Positions 18,191 through 28,076 of a stretch of 35,847 bases of DNA are shown piece by piece. Made by a program: the position numbers and the translations under genes. How positions within the stretch are numbered: position 1 is the first letter of the stretch; each line of letters opens with the position of its first letter. The DNA is from Hyphomicrobiales bacterium. Lineage in GTDB: Bacteria > Pseudomonadota > Alphaproteobacteria > Rhizobiales > Beijerinckiaceae. The DNA lies in NCBI GenBank assembly GCA_027489835.1, contig JAIXZF010000443.1, positions 1-35,847 on the forward strand, in the 5' to 3' direction. The notes under the pieces are model-generated. The model was not told the origin of the DNA, did not search any database, and was given only the letters and a program-made list of their open reading frames with translations.

Positions 18191-18915
18191 CGATGCGAGA
18201 CGCAGCCTCCATCCTGCCGCTGACCGTCGAGGAGCTGACCTTCGAGCGCGAAGGCAAAAGGCTTCTCGACCGGGTGACCTTCACGGTGAAGGCCGGCGGC
18301 GTCACCGCCATCATCGGCCCGAACGGGTCCGGCAAGTCGCTGACGCTGCGCCTTTGCCATGGCCTCATGGAGCCGAGCGCGGGGTCCGTGCGCTGGGGGG
18401 TCGGCAGCGGCCTCATGGCCGGCCGCAAGCGCCACGCCATGGTGTTCCAGCGCCCGGTGATGCTGCGCCGTTCGGCGCGCGCCAACCTCGCCCACGCCCT
18501 CGCAGCGGTCAAAGCCGAGGGGGCCGGCGCCCGCGTCGACCTCGCGCTGCGGCGCTTTGGGCTGACGGAACTGGCCGAGCGGCCGGCCCGCCTGCTGTCG
18601 GGCGGCGAGCAGCAGCGCCTCGCCATCGCCCGCGCCTGGTCCCTGCAGCCGGAGGTGCTGTTCCTGGACGAGCCGTCATCGCAGCTCGACCCCGGCGCCA
18701 CGCGCCAGATCGAGGAGATCATCGCGGGGCTCGCCGCCGAGGGCATGACCATCGTGATGACGACGCACGACCTCGGACAGGCGCGGCGGCTGGCCCGGCG
18801 CGTGATCTTCCTCGATCGCGGCCGCCTGATCGAGGACACGGATGCCGCCGCCTTCTTCGCCGCGCCTGCGACGCGCGAGGCAAGAGCCTTCATCGCCGGA
18901 GACCTGCTCTGGTGA
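18187..18915 (+). CDS. tupC: Tungstate-type ABC transporter ATP-binding protein
   Basis: Walker A GPNGSGKS, signature LSGGEQQRLAIARAW, Walker B VLFLDEP. Confidence 0.88.
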   Translation: MTMRDAASILPLTVEELTFEREGKRLLDRVTFTVKAGGVTAIIGPNGSGKSLTLRLCHGLMEPSAGSVRWGVGSGLMAGRKRHAMVFQRPVMLRRSARANLAHALAAVKAEGAGARVDLALRRFGLTELAERPARLLSGGEQQRLAIARAWSLQPEVLFLDEPSSQLDPGATRQIEEIIAGLAAEGMTIVMTTHDLGQARRLARRVIFLDRGRLIEDTDAAAFFAAPATREARAFIAGDLLW

Positions 18916-18941
18916 CCCAACCACAACCAAGGATCACGACC

Positions 18942-19802
18942 ATGCTGTCCAGACGCGCGCTTTTTTCCGTCGGCTTCGGCCTTGCCTTCACGGGGCTGGC
19001 GGCAGCCCAGCAGCCCCAGCCGGCCGCGCCGGCGCAAGCTGCGGGCCGCTTCATCACCGTATCGTCGACGACATCGACCACGGATTCGGGGCTGTTCAAC
19101 CACCTGCTTCCGGCCTTCCAGCGTTCCACCGGCATCGAGGCGCGCGTGGTGAGCCAAGGCACCGGCCAGGCGCTCGACACCGGCCGCCGCGGCGATGCGG
19201 ACGTGGTCTTCGTCCATGCGAAGGCCCAGGAGGAGCGCTTCGTGGCCGACGGCTTCGGGGTCGAGCGCAGGCCCGTGATGTACAATGATTTCGTGCTGAT
19301 CGGACCACGGCAGGACCCGGCCGGCGTCAGGGGCACCCGCGACATCGCGGCGGCGCTGCAGCGCATCCGCGAGCGCCAGTCGCCCTTCGTCTCGCGCGGC
19401 GACCGCTCGGGCACCCATGCGGCTGAGCTGGCCCTGTGGCAGGCCGCCGACATCAGGATCGACGAGGCTAAAGGCCCCTGGTATCGCGAGATCGGCCAGG
19501 GCATGGGCGCCGCCCTCAACACCGCCGGCGCCATGGGCGCCTACGTGCTGTCGGACCGCGCGACATGGCTCAACTTCCGCAACCGGGGCGACCTCGAGAT
19601 CGTCGTCGAAGGCGATCGCCGGCTGTTCAACCAGTATGGGGTCATCCTGGTGAACCCGGCGCGCCACGCCCACGTCAAGCGCGAGGACGGCCAGCGCTTC
19701 GTCGACTGGCTGACGGGCCCCGAAGGCCAGCGCGCCATCGCCGACTACAAGATCAACGGCGAGCAGCTGTTCTTCCCCAACGCCGGACAGCCGGGGGCCT
19801 GA
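18942..19802 (+). CDS. tupA: Tungstate-type ABC transporter substrate-binding protein
   Basis: ATG at 18942 inside longer ORF; signal peptide then FITVSSTTSTTDSGLFNHLLPAFQRSTGIEARVVSQGTGQALDTGRRGDADVVFVHAK (TTTS motif typical of TupA/WtpA). Confidence 0.88.
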   Translation: MLSRRALFSVGFGLAFTGLAAAQQPQPAAPAQAAGRFITVSSTTSTTDSGLFNHLLPAFQRSTGIEARVVSQGTGQALDTGRRGDADVVFVHAKAQEERFVADGFGVERRPVMYNDFVLIGPRQDPAGVRGTRDIAAALQRIRERQSPFVSRGDRSGTHAAELALWQAADIRIDEAKGPWYREIGQGMGAALNTAGAMGAYVLSDRATWLNFRNRGDLEIVVEGDRRLFNQYGVILVNPARHAHVKREDGQRFVDWLTGPEGQRAIADYKINGEQLFFPNAGQPGA

Positions 19803-19847
19803 GCGGCTGGTGGCCGCGCATGCGATGCGGCTGATGATGAGGATCTG

Positions 19848-19923
19848 TGGTGGGCCCTGCAGGACTCGAACCTGCAACCAGGCCGTTATGAGCGGTCGGC
19901 TCTAACCATTGAGCTAAGGGCCC
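19848..19923 (-). tRNA. tRNA-Ile2 (anticodon CAT, lysidine-type), CCA encoded
   Basis: Reverse complement GGGCCCTTAGCTCAATGGTTAGAGCCGACCGCTCATAACGGCCTGGTTGCAGGTTCGAGTCCTGCAGGGCCCACCA folds as a cloverleaf; CTCATAA anticodon loop; overall similarity to ileX-type tRNA. Confidence 0.88.
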
Positions 19924-20015
19924 CCGCATTCGGGATAGCCGGGCGGGGCAACAGCGTCAATGCAGCGCCCTGCCCGCTGTGGAAGCGCCGCTCCTGGTCC
20001 ATCCCTGAACGACGA

Positions 20016-20040
20016 CGCCCGGCTGGAGGCCAGCCGGGCG
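20016..20040 (-). terminator. Candidate Rho-independent terminator downstream of pufC
   Basis: CGCCCGGCTGG-AGG-CCAGCCGGGCG perfect 11-bp stem located ~30 nt past the pufC stop; moderately T-containing tail (TCGTCGTTC) on minus strand. Confidence 0.6.
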
Positions 20041-20068
20041 CGCCATGGTTTCGGTGTGAGTCCGCCGC

Positions 20069-21118
20069 TCAGTTGCGCGGCGCCCCCAGCTCCGGATAGT
20101 CGCTCAGCATCGGCGCGCCGTTCAGCGGCTTCGACACGCCCTGGTGGCAGGTCGAGCAGATGGCCTTGGCGGCGTCGCCTTCCGGCCCGAGCTTCGCGGC
20201 GGGGTAGATCGCGCCCAGCGGGGCGAGATAGTTGGAGTTGAGGTCGCGCACCATGCGGATGCCATGGTAGGCGCTGGCACGCTGGGGCGGGGAGTCCGCC
20301 CATTCGCCGAAGCTGCGCGAGTTGTGGCAGAAGGTGCAGTTGACGCCGAGGCCGGTCGACATCTGCATCATCAGCGCATGCGTGCGCTCGGCGGTCTTCA
20401 GCGGCTCGCCCTGCTGCGTGGGCAGAGCGGTCAGGCCCGTCACCCGGATCTGCTCGGCCTTCTCGAGGAGGGCGGAGAACGGATCGGTGGGCAGGGACGC
20501 GAAGCCGACCTTCGGGCCCGGGAAGTTCTGGCCGTCGCGCCAGCCCGCGAAGTTCGCGGTCTGGGTGGGGCCGCCTGCGCCGGTGAACCAGGTCTGCTGC
20601 GGGATCGGGTTGCCGCGATGGCAGGTATAGCAGGTGACGCCGGTTGCGCCGACATGGCTGGTCCAGGTCGAGTTGATGGCGCGCGTCATCTGCAGCATGC
20701 GGCGGGCGGTCTTGTACTGGTACTTGGACTCGTCCGCCATGTTGTTGAGGTTGTGGCAGTAGGAACAGCCCTGCCCCTCATCCGAGCCGGCCACCCCGCC
20801 GGGCGCGACCCACCCGGTCATGGCGACCATGACGCGGGTGAACTCGGTTTCGCTCAGATCGCCCAGAACCTTGACGTTCTGGTAGGCCTGCGCGGCGCGC
20901 GGGCCGTCGCGATCGCCGGGCGGCACCACTTCCGGGGCCTGATTGGCCTCGGCCAGCGCCGCGACGGTGCGCGGGTTGGAGACCCGCTCCATCGCGAGGC
21001 CGCGATAGCCGATCTGCTTGGTTTCCGGCGGAGGGGCTTCGCAGCCCGCCAGCAGGAGGCCGACGCCGAAGGCGACGAGGGCCGGAAGGCGCAAGGATGT
21101 GAGGCGCGAGGTGCTCAT
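20069..21118 (-). CDS. pufC: Photosynthetic reaction centre tetraheme cytochrome c subunit
   Basis: Lipobox LLAGC; four CXXCH motifs (CSYCH, CYTCH, CTFCH, CSTCH); start ATG overlaps pufM stop. Confidence 0.96.
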   Translation of the reverse strand: MSTSRLTSLRLPALVAFGVGLLLAGCEAPPPETKQIGYRGLAMERVSNPRTVAALAEANQAPEVVPPGDRDGPRAAQAYQNVKVLGDLSETEFTRVMVAMTGWVAPGGVAGSDEGQGCSYCHNLNNMADESKYQYKTARRMLQMTRAINSTWTSHVGATGVTCYTCHRGNPIPQQTWFTGAGGPTQTANFAGWRDGQNFPGPKVGFASLPTDPFSALLEKAEQIRVTGLTALPTQQGEPLKTAERTHALMMQMSTGLGVNCTFCHNSRSFGEWADSPPQRASAYHGIRMVRDLNSNYLAPLGAIYPAAKLGPEGDAAKAICSTCHQGVSKPLNGAPMLSDYPELGAPRN

Positions 21119-22110
21119 TTCACCGCTCCCGGAAGCAGGCTGGGATCGACAGTGGGCGGATAGACGGCGGGATAGCTCGGAGCATAGCCGTGATGCTGGG
21201 CCCAGAGGTACCAGTTGTCGACGACCGTGCCGGTGAGCAGGATTCCGATGCCGCCGGTCAGCGGGGTCAGGATAGCGAACCACCAGGCCCAGCGATGGAT
21301 GGATTCCATGGTGGCGTTGAAGCCCATGGTCCAGCGCCAGAAGAGGGCGGCGCGCTCGGCGGCGGTGCCGCGGTCCACGATCTGCTCGATCTCGCGCTCG
21401 CCGCCGTAGCGCGTCACGGCCAGGATGGTCGCGGCATGCATCGCGAACAGGAGCGTCGACCCGTAGAGGAAGACGATCGAGAGCGCGTGGAACGGGTTGT
21501 AGAAGAGGTTGCCGTAGCGGATCGAGAAGGCGGTGGTCCAGTCGAGGTGCGGGAAGATGCCGAAAGGCACAGCCTCGCTCCAGGAGCCCATCAGCAGCGG
21601 GCGAATGAAGCCCAGCACGAGGAAGAGCCAGATGGCGGAAGCGAAGGCCCATGGCACGTGGGTGCCGAGGCCGAGCGCACGGGCGCGGTTGTAGGTCCGG
21701 GCCCACCACAGCAGCACCGATGCGGTGAGGAAGAAGCCGGCCATCAGCCACCATCCTCCCTCGTTGAGCGGCACGAAGGGGCTGATGCCGTATTTCGGCG
21801 CCGGCGGCTCGAGCGCGAGCCAGAAGAGCTGGCGCACGAATTCCTTCAGGTTCCAGTTCACCGAGGCCAGCATGTTGAGGCCGATGATCTCGAAGGCGAT
21901 CAGGCCGCAGGCGATGGAGGTGATCCCGAAGAAGCCCAGGTAGAACGGGCCGAGCTGCGCGTCGCCGATCTTGCCCAGCCAGTAGCTGTGCGCGGGCTTC
22001 TCGCCGCGGGCATAGATGCCGGGCTCGATGGGGACGCCGAGGTCGTCGGGACCCCTGACCTGAACGCGGGTGAAGATATTCTGATAGTAGGTGTTCGACA
22101 GCAGGCTCAT
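21115..22110 (-). CDS. pufM: Reaction centre M subunit
   Basis: [66 protein letters not shown]. Confidence 0.98.
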   Translation of the reverse strand: MSLLSNTYYQNIFTRVQVRGPDDLGVPIEPGIYARGEKPAHSYWLGKIGDAQLGPFYLGFFGITSIACGLIAFEIIGLNMLASVNWNLKEFVRQLFWLALEPPAPKYGISPFVPLNEGGWWLMAGFFLTASVLLWWARTYNRARALGLGTHVPWAFASAIWLFLVLGFIRPLLMGSWSEAVPFGIFPHLDWTTAFSIRYGNLFYNPFHALSIVFLYGSTLLFAMHAATILAVTRYGGEREIEQIVDRGTAAERAALFWRWTMGFNATMESIHRWAWWFAILTPLTGGIGILLTGTVVDNWYLWAQHHGYAPSYPAVYPPTVDPSLLPGAVK

Positions 22111-22120
22111 GACCCCCTCC

Positions 22121-22945
22121 TCAGCCCCAGACCGGCAGGTTCAGCCACCAGGTCCACCATTCCGGCCAGCCGCGGGTCCAGAACGGGCCGCTGATGACGA
22201 TGCAGACCGCGCTCCAGAAGCCGGCGGACAGGGCCAGGAACAGGCCGAGCCTGTGGATGCCGATGGTGCCGACCGAGTAGCCGATGATGTCCCGGAAATA
22301 GGCGTTCTCGTGCTCGGGCGTCTTGACCGCTTGGCCTTTGCCCGGGTTCGCGGCCGAGAGCACCAGGGCGCCGTGAAGCGCGAGGGCCAGGGTCGTGGTG
22401 AAGAAGAACGTCACCGCCAGCATGTGCGCGGGATTGTAGTGGAAATGCAGGTACTGGTAGCCGACGTTCGACACCCAATCGAGATGGCTGAAGATGCCGT
22501 AGGGGAAGCCGTGCCCCCAGGCGCCCATCAGGAAGGGGCGGATGACCACCAGCGTGACATAGGCGAAGATCGCCACCGAGAAGGCGAAGGGCACATGGTA
22601 GCCCATCCCCAGCTTGCGGCAGATCTCGACCTCGCGCAGGGCCCAGCTCGAGAAGGAGCCGATGGCGCAGATCGTGATGATCTGCCAGAAGCCGCCTTCC
22701 TGCAGCGGGGCGAGGCCCAGCCCGTATTTGAGGTCGGGCGGCGCGATGGAAATCGTCCAGGGGTTCCAGTTCCCGTCAAGGGCGGCGGAATAGAAGATCA
22801 GCGCCACGCCGATGAAGGTGAAGAAGAAGCCGGTGACCCCGAAGAAGCCGACATAGAACGGGCCGATCCAGAAATCGAAAAGGTCGCCCCCGATCAGGGT
22901 GCCTCCCCTGACGCGATATTTGCGCTCGAAACTTAACATAGCCAT
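22121..22945 (-). CDS. pufL: Reaction centre L subunit
   Basis: [75 protein letters not shown]. Confidence 0.98.
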   Translation of the reverse strand: MAMLSFERKYRVRGGTLIGGDLFDFWIGPFYVGFFGVTGFFFTFIGVALIFYSAALDGNWNPWTISIAPPDLKYGLGLAPLQEGGFWQIITICAIGSFSSWALREVEICRKLGMGYHVPFAFSVAIFAYVTLVVIRPFLMGAWGHGFPYGIFSHLDWVSNVGYQYLHFHYNPAHMLAVTFFFTTTLALALHGALVLSAANPGKGQAVKTPEHENAYFRDIIGYSVGTIGIHRLGLFLALSAGFWSAVCIVISGPFWTRGWPEWWTWWLNLPVWG

Positions 22946-22996
22946 GGTCGGCCCTCCCGATAATCCGGCGCCCGCAGGACAGTGCAGAGATATCCA

Positions 22997-23038
22997 GGGC
23001 CGCGGCGCTGCGCGTGCTTGCGCGGCGCGCCGCGGCCC
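22997..23038 (-). other. Strong pufA-pufL intercistronic stem-loop (mRNA stabilising/processing hairpin candidate)
   Basis: GGGCCGCGGCGC (22997-23008) perfectly complementary to GCGCCGCGGCCC (23027-23038); apical GCGC/GCGC pairing can extend it. Confidence 0.8.
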
Positions 23039-23048
23039 CGGTGTGCCG

Positions 23049-23267
23049 TCAACCGCTGACGCGGTCGAAGTTGATCGCAGCCACCGTCGTGGTCGGCTGG
23101 ATCGAGAGTTCCACAGCGGCGCGACGTGCAGTACGCGGGCCTTCGATCCAGTTGAACCGGTCGGTGCTCAGCAGGATGAAGTGGATGATGATCGCGAGCG
23201 AAAACAGGAACACCGCAAGGGCGACCAGAACGCGACGGGGATCGAACAGGAACCAGATGCGATACAT
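23049..23267 (-). CDS. pufA: LH1 alpha polypeptide
   Basis: [40 protein letters not shown], typical LH1 alpha with BChl-ligand His. Confidence 0.96.
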   Translation of the reverse strand: MYRIWFLFDPRRVLVALAVFLFSLAIIIHFILLSTDRFNWIEGPRTARRAAVELSIQPTTTVAAINFDRVSG

Positions 23268-23278
23268 GATGCCCTCCC

Positions 23279-23491
23279 TCAGACGATCATCGACGTGATG
23301 GCGGTGACGCCATCAACGAGCGAGGCATAGCCCCTGACGCCCGGGAACCAGGGCCGCCACATCCAGACGAGGAAGTGGGCGATGATCGCGATGATCGTAA
23401 ATCCGACCATTCCCTGGACGAAGAAGCTGTGAAACTCCCTCGCCTCCTGGTCGGTGAGTCCCGTAAGGGACTGCCTGTCTCTGTCAGCCAT
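23279..23491 (-). CDS. pufB: LH1 beta polypeptide
   Basis: [43 protein letters not shown]. Confidence 0.96.
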   Translation of the reverse strand: MADRDRQSLTGLTDQEAREFHSFFVQGMVGFTIIAIIAHFLVWMWRPWFPGVRGYASLVDGVTAITSMIV

Positions 23492-23613
23492 GACCTGACA
23501 CTCCTATACTGGCCGAAGCCGTTACCGCGCCCGTCCCGCGCGGCTGGGATCGTCCTCGTGACATCACGATGACAGCCGGCCCGGTTGCCCGGGCAGGATC
23601 TCTGGGGTCGCGC

Positions 23614-23841
23614 TCAGCCCTGGAAGGCAAAGGCGATGGTGGCTTCGCTGGCGCGGCGCGCCTGGGCGAACACCGAAACGCGCTCCCCGGGCCGCGTCGA
23701 GGACGGGGCGAAGGGAAGAAGACGGGAGAGGATCGCGGCCGCAAGGAAGAGCGGATAGGTCAGCGCGACCAGAAGCCTGAAGGCGAGGCGGTCCGAGCTG
23801 CGGGCCCGCATCCTGGGCATTTCGAATCTGATGTCAGTCAT
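23614..23841 (-). CDS. pufQ: PufQ-like protein
   Basis: 75-aa single-TM protein at the expected position between bchZ and pufB; AGGGG ribosome-binding site; weak sequence resemblance to PufQ. Confidence 0.75.
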   Translation of the reverse strand: MTDIRFEMPRMRARSSDRLAFRLLVALTYPLFLAAAILSRLLPFAPSSTRPGERVSVFAQARRASEATIAFAFQG

Positions 23842-23893
23842 GTGTCACCCCTGTCTTCAATATAGCATAGTCACGATGATCTTACAGGCATTG

Positions 23894-23911
23894 TGTCTAT
23901 CTAATTTTACA
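23894..23911. promoter_or_regulatory. PpsR/CrtJ-like site upstream of pufQ (degenerate)
   Basis: TGTCTATCTAATTTTACA matches TGT-N12-ACA, in the AT-rich bchZ-pufQ gap. Confidence 0.45.
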
Positions 23912-23967
23912 TCATCGGATTTTAAATTTAATCACGACGTTTAGTTTTCAAACGCCCGCCTGAACTT

Positions 23968-25419
23968 TCAGCCCACTCCGCGGCCCGACAGGACACCTTG
24001 CGCGCGCGAGACCGAAGCCGGCAGAACTTCATCCGAACCGGCCTGCCGCGCCTCGCGCTCTGCGGCATCGCGCAGGCGCTTGGCAGCCGAAATGCGGACC
24101 AGCACGGGATGCTCCTCGACCACGCGGTCGAGCATCGCCTTGGCGTCATCGCTCCAGGGCAGTTCCTCGTGCAGGCGCGAGGGCGTGGCCTCGATCGCGT
24201 CCATGTCGGTGGCGAGCGGCAGGATGTTGAACAGCGCGTCGAACAGCGCGTTGCAGACCTCCTGGATCAGGTAGGTGGCGCCGGAATAACCCATGAAGGG
24301 CGTGCCGGTGTGCCGCCGAATGATGGCGCCGGGGAAGGAGGCGGGGATGTAGATCGCCCGCCCGCCGGCCTCGGCGAGATACATGCGCTCATTGTAGCTG
24401 CCGAACAGAATCAGCGGCGTCTTCGTCTTGACCATGTCGCGCACTTGGTCGTTCAGCGTCTTCTCGCCGGGCTTGCGCGCCACTGCGAAGGTGCAGGGCA
24501 GGCCCATCTCGACCTCGAGGAACTGCCGGATGCCGCGCGTGTAGGTCTCGCTCGCCACGATGGCGAAGGAGGCGGTGGCGAAGAAATCCTGTGTAACCGA
24601 GCGCCAGAGATCCCAGAGCGGCTTGATCGTGGTGTGCTTCTCGCGCGCGATGAAGGGCTCCGGGTCGAGGCCCGTCAGCTCGCCGAGCTTGCGCAGGAAG
24701 GCGGTGGTTGAATGCAGGCCGATCGGGGCCTGCAGGTAAGGCCGGTCCAGCGCCTCGCAGAGGGCGCGGCCGTATTCACGGTACATGCAGACATTGACCT
24801 CGGCATCGCCGAGCCGGGCGATGTCGGCGAGGTGCGTTCCGAGCGGGAAGCACAGGTTGATCTCCGCTCCGATGCCTTCGACGAGGCGCCGGATCTCGGC
24901 GACGTCGGAGGGCATGTTGAAGGCGCCGTAGCTCGGGCCGATGATGTTGACCTTGGGCTTCGCGCCCTCCTTGCGGGGCTTGAGCGCGGGGGCCTTCTTC
25001 GGGCCGAACTGCTTCCAGAGCCAGGCCATGGCCCGGTTGGCGCACTGCCACTGATCCTCGTCGATGGTGCGCGGCAGGAAGCGCAGGATGTTGGTGCCCT
25101 CGGGCGTCACGCCGCCGCCGATCATCTCGGCGATGGAGCCGGTGACGACCACGGAGGGCAGCGCCGGATCCAGCGTCTTGTGGGCGCGCTTCATGGCGCC
25201 TTCGGTGCCGTGCTGGCCGAGCTCTTCCTCGGCGAGGCCGGTGACCACGATGGGCAGCTCATGGGGCGGCAGCGCATCGGTGTAGTGCAGCACCGAGGTG
25301 ACGGGCAGGTTCTCGCAGCCCACCGGGCCGTCGATGATGACCTGAAGGCCTTTGACGGCGCAGAACACGTAGACCGCGCCCCAGTAGCCTCCGGCCCTGT
25401 CGTGATCGAGGACGAGCAT
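23968..25419 (-). CDS. bchZ: Chlorophyllide a reductase subunit Z
   Basis: [68 protein letters not shown]; position after bchY. Confidence 0.97.
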   Translation of the reverse strand: MLVLDHDRAGGYWGAVYVFCAVKGLQVIIDGPVGCENLPVTSVLHYTDALPPHELPIVVTGLAEEELGQHGTEGAMKRAHKTLDPALPSVVVTGSIAEMIGGGVTPEGTNILRFLPRTIDEDQWQCANRAMAWLWKQFGPKKAPALKPRKEGAKPKVNIIGPSYGAFNMPSDVAEIRRLVEGIGAEINLCFPLGTHLADIARLGDAEVNVCMYREYGRALCEALDRPYLQAPIGLHSTTAFLRKLGELTGLDPEPFIAREKHTTIKPLWDLWRSVTQDFFATASFAIVASETYTRGIRQFLEVEMGLPCTFAVARKPGEKTLNDQVRDMVKTKTPLILFGSYNERMYLAEAGGRAIYIPASFPGAIIRRHTGTPFMGYSGATYLIQEVCNALFDALFNILPLATDMDAIEATPSRLHEELPWSDDAKAMLDRVVEEHPVLVRISAAKRLRDAAEREARQAGSDEVLPASVSRAQGVLSGRGVG

Positions 25420-27023
25420 CAGATCTCTCCCCCCATCGCCATCTCGGAACGCGGATTCATCGCGGCGAGCTTGGCCAGTTGCTTCTTGCGGAACTCGGGC
25501 CGCTCGCGCGGCATTTCGGACCAGATGCCAGCCGCGTGGCCCTCGCCGACGCCCTCGAAGAAGTCGCGCATCGTGTCCATGCGCGCCCGGTTGCCCATGG
25601 CGGCGTTGACGACCTGCGCCAGCGAGCCCGCGCCCGCGACGCCCATGAGCGGACGGGCCGAGATCAGGTTGGTGAAATAGAGCGAGGGCGTGCCCATCGA
25701 TTTGGCGTGCTGCACCACCGGCGTGGTGCCGATGGCAAGGTCAGGCTGGTGGAATTCCACCGCCGCGAGATCATTCTCGAGCGAAGCGCGGAACTGGACC
25801 TGGACGCCGCGCGCCTCGAGCCAGAGCCGGTCCGCATCCGACCAGCGCGTGCGCGGGCAGGCCGTGCCGACATAAGGCACCTCGGCGCCGCTCTCGATCA
25901 GGAGCCGCGCGACCAGGAGCTCCGAGCCCTCATAGCCGGAGACGGTGATCTTGCCCGACACCGGCTTGGCGGCGAGCGCCGCTCGGATCATCGGCAGGAG
26001 CTTGTCCTTGGCGGCCGCGACCATCGAGGGCGCGACCTGGCAGGCCTCGCCGATGGCGTCGAGCCAGGCGGAGGTGCCGTCATGGCCGACTGGCGCCGAG
26101 CCGACGATCGGCCGCCCGGCCGCCTCGAACTCCCGGATCGAGGCCGTGTAGAAGGGATGGATGGCGGCGACCGCGGCGCAATCGAGCGCGGCGTAGAGCT
26201 CGCGCCATTCGCGCGTCGGCACGACGGGACCGGCCGCGAGGCCGAGCGCGCCCAGCATCATGCCGATGCCGACCGGATCGGCCGGGAACATCTCTCCCAG
26301 CAGCGTCACCGTGCGCTTGTCGTTCCTGCCGCCGCGCGGGGCGGCGACGGGTCCCTGCTCCGCTTCCTTGCGGGCGAAGTTGAGCATCGCTCCGGCCAGC
26401 ACGTCCTTGGCCTCGGCGTGGGTCGGCACGCCAAAGCCCGGCACGTCGATGCCGATGATACGGACGCCGTCGATGGTGTTGGGCAGGAGGCGCAGCGGCA
26501 CGCCAGAGGCGGTGGGCACGCACAGATTGATGACGACCACCGTGTCGTACTGCTCGGGGTCGGCGAGCAGATGCACCGCCTCCCTGATGTCCTCGAACAG
26601 CTTGCCGGTGACGAGCGTCTCGGAGTTGAAGGGCACGTAGCCGACGGTGCGGCGCGCGCCGTAGAAATGGGAGGTGAAGGTCAGGCCGTAGACGCAGCAG
26701 GCCGATCCGGACAGCACGGTGGCCGTGCGCCGCATGCGCAGGCCGACGCGAAGCGAGCCGAAGGCGGGGCACATGCTCTGCGGCTGGTCATGGGGGCCGA
26801 GCGGATAGTCGGCGGCGTAGCGCTCCAGCGTGTCGCTGGCGCCGGCGGCGACGGCCGCCTTGCGCATCTCGGCGCGGCCGGCATGGCAGCCATTGCCGAG
26901 CGCCTCGGCCTTGGCGACGGCCTGGGTGGCCGCGGCGATCTCGACCGGCGAGGGGCCCGGCTTCGCAGCCGGAAGCGCCTCGGCCTTCGCCGCCCTATTG
27001 AGGTTGTCGATCAGCGTGACCAT
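25419..27023 (-). CDS. bchY: Chlorophyllide a reductase subunit Y
   Basis: [55 protein letters not shown]; position between bchX and bchZ. Confidence 0.97.
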   Translation of the reverse strand: MVTLIDNLNRAAKAEALPAAKPGPSPVEIAAATQAVAKAEALGNGCHAGRAEMRKAAVAAGASDTLERYAADYPLGPHDQPQSMCPAFGSLRVGLRMRRTATVLSGSACCVYGLTFTSHFYGARRTVGYVPFNSETLVTGKLFEDIREAVHLLADPEQYDTVVVINLCVPTASGVPLRLLPNTIDGVRIIGIDVPGFGVPTHAEAKDVLAGAMLNFARKEAEQGPVAAPRGGRNDKRTVTLLGEMFPADPVGIGMMLGALGLAAGPVVPTREWRELYAALDCAAVAAIHPFYTASIREFEAAGRPIVGSAPVGHDGTSAWLDAIGEACQVAPSMVAAAKDKLLPMIRAALAAKPVSGKITVSGYEGSELLVARLLIESGAEVPYVGTACPRTRWSDADRLWLEARGVQVQFRASLENDLAAVEFHQPDLAIGTTPVVQHAKSMGTPSLYFTNLISARPLMGVAGAGSLAQVVNAAMGNRARMDTMRDFFEGVGEGHAAGIWSEMPRERPEFRKKQLAKLAAMNPRSEMAMGGEI

Positions 27024-27038
27024 CGCGGCGGATCCTGC

Positions 27039-28076
27039 TCAGGCCTGGTCGTACACGACTTCGAGGCTGGGCTTGTCCAGCACGACGCCGCCGCACATGT
27101 CGGCCAGCGAAGCGGGCTGGAGCACGTAGTCGCGGCCGGTCGAATCGGCGGAGAACAGGCCGAGCAGCCCGTCCTGGCTCAGAGGCGCGGGACGCATGGG
27201 CTTGGATTCGCCCACATTCCTCACCAGCTCCTCGAACATCGGGCCCCAGCGGTCGCCCGGGCGGCCGATGATCTGGTAGTTGGCGCTCTTCCTGCGGATG
27301 TCCTCGTCGGCGGGGATCGAGGCGAGGACGGGGATGCCGACGCTTTCGGCGAAGGCGGCCGCCTCGCCGGTTCCGTCATCCTTGTTGATGACCATGCCGG
27401 CCACGCCGACATTGCCGCCGAGCTTGCGGAAGTATTCCACCGCCGAGCAGACATTGTTGGCGACGTAGAGCGATTGCAGGTCGTTGGAGCCGACGACGAT
27501 GACCTTCTGGCACATGTCGCGGGCGATCGGCAGGCCGAAGCCGCCGCAGACCACGTCGCCCAGGAAGTCGAGCAGCACGTAGTCGAAGCCCCAATCGTGG
27601 AAGCCGAGCTTCTCGAGCAGTTCGAAGCCGTGGATGATGCCGCGCCCGCCGCAGCCGCGGCCAACCTCGGGCCCGCCCAGTTCCATGGCGAAGACGCCGT
27701 CGCGCTTGAAGCAGACATCCTCGATGCGGACCTCCTCGCCGGCGGCCTTCTTGCGGGCGGAGGTTTCGATGATGGTCGGGCAGGCCTTGCCGCCGAAGAG
27801 CAGCGAGGTGGTGTCGGATTTCGGATCGCAGCCGATCAACAGCACGCGCTTGCCCTGCTGGGCCATCATGTAGCTGAGGTTGGCGAGGGTGAAGGACTTG
27901 CCGATGCCGCCCTTGCCGTAGATCGCGATGATCTGGGTCTTGGTCTCGTGGACCGCGTCCTCGGACAGGTCCGGGCCGGGCGCGCCGGCAGGGGCCATGC
28001 CATGGGCGGCGAGCGCGGCTTCCAGCGCCTTCGAGGGGGCGGAGACGGGCGGCGCGAGTGTCGTGGTGGCGCTCAT
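27039..28076 (-). CDS. bchX: Chlorophyllide a reductase iron protein subunit X
   Basis: NifH/BchL-like: IIAIYGKGGIGKSFTLANLSYMMAQQGKRVLLIGCDPKSDTTSLLFGG. Confidence 0.98.
   Translation of the reverse strand: MSATTTLAPPVSAPSKALEAALAAHGMAPAGAPGPDLSEDAVHETKTQIIAIYGKGGIGKSFTLANLSYMMAQQGKRVLLIGCDPKSDTTSLLFGGKACPTIIETSARKKAAGEEVRIEDVCFKRDGVFAMELGGPEVGRGCGGRGIIHGFELLEKLGFHDWGFDYVLLDFLGDVVCGGFGLPIARDMCQKVIVVGSNDLQSLYVANNVCSAVEYFRKLGGNVGVAGMVINKDDGTGEAAAFAESVGIPVLASIPADEDIRRKSANYQIIGRPGDRWGPMFEELVRNVGESKPMRPAPLSQDGLLGLFSADSTGRDYVLQPASLADMCGGVVLDKPSLEVVYDQA

Noticed and set aside
18138-19877. 579-aa minus-strand ORF antisense to tupC/tupA running into the tRNA
   Set aside because: Shadow ORF; opposite strand carries ABC ATPase and TupA signatures.
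19848-19923. tRNA as the integration site of the photosynthesis cluster
   Set aside because: The puf genes lie on the tRNA 5' side, while integrases normally leave islands at the 3' side; no integrase and no 3'-tRNA direct repeat seen in the window.
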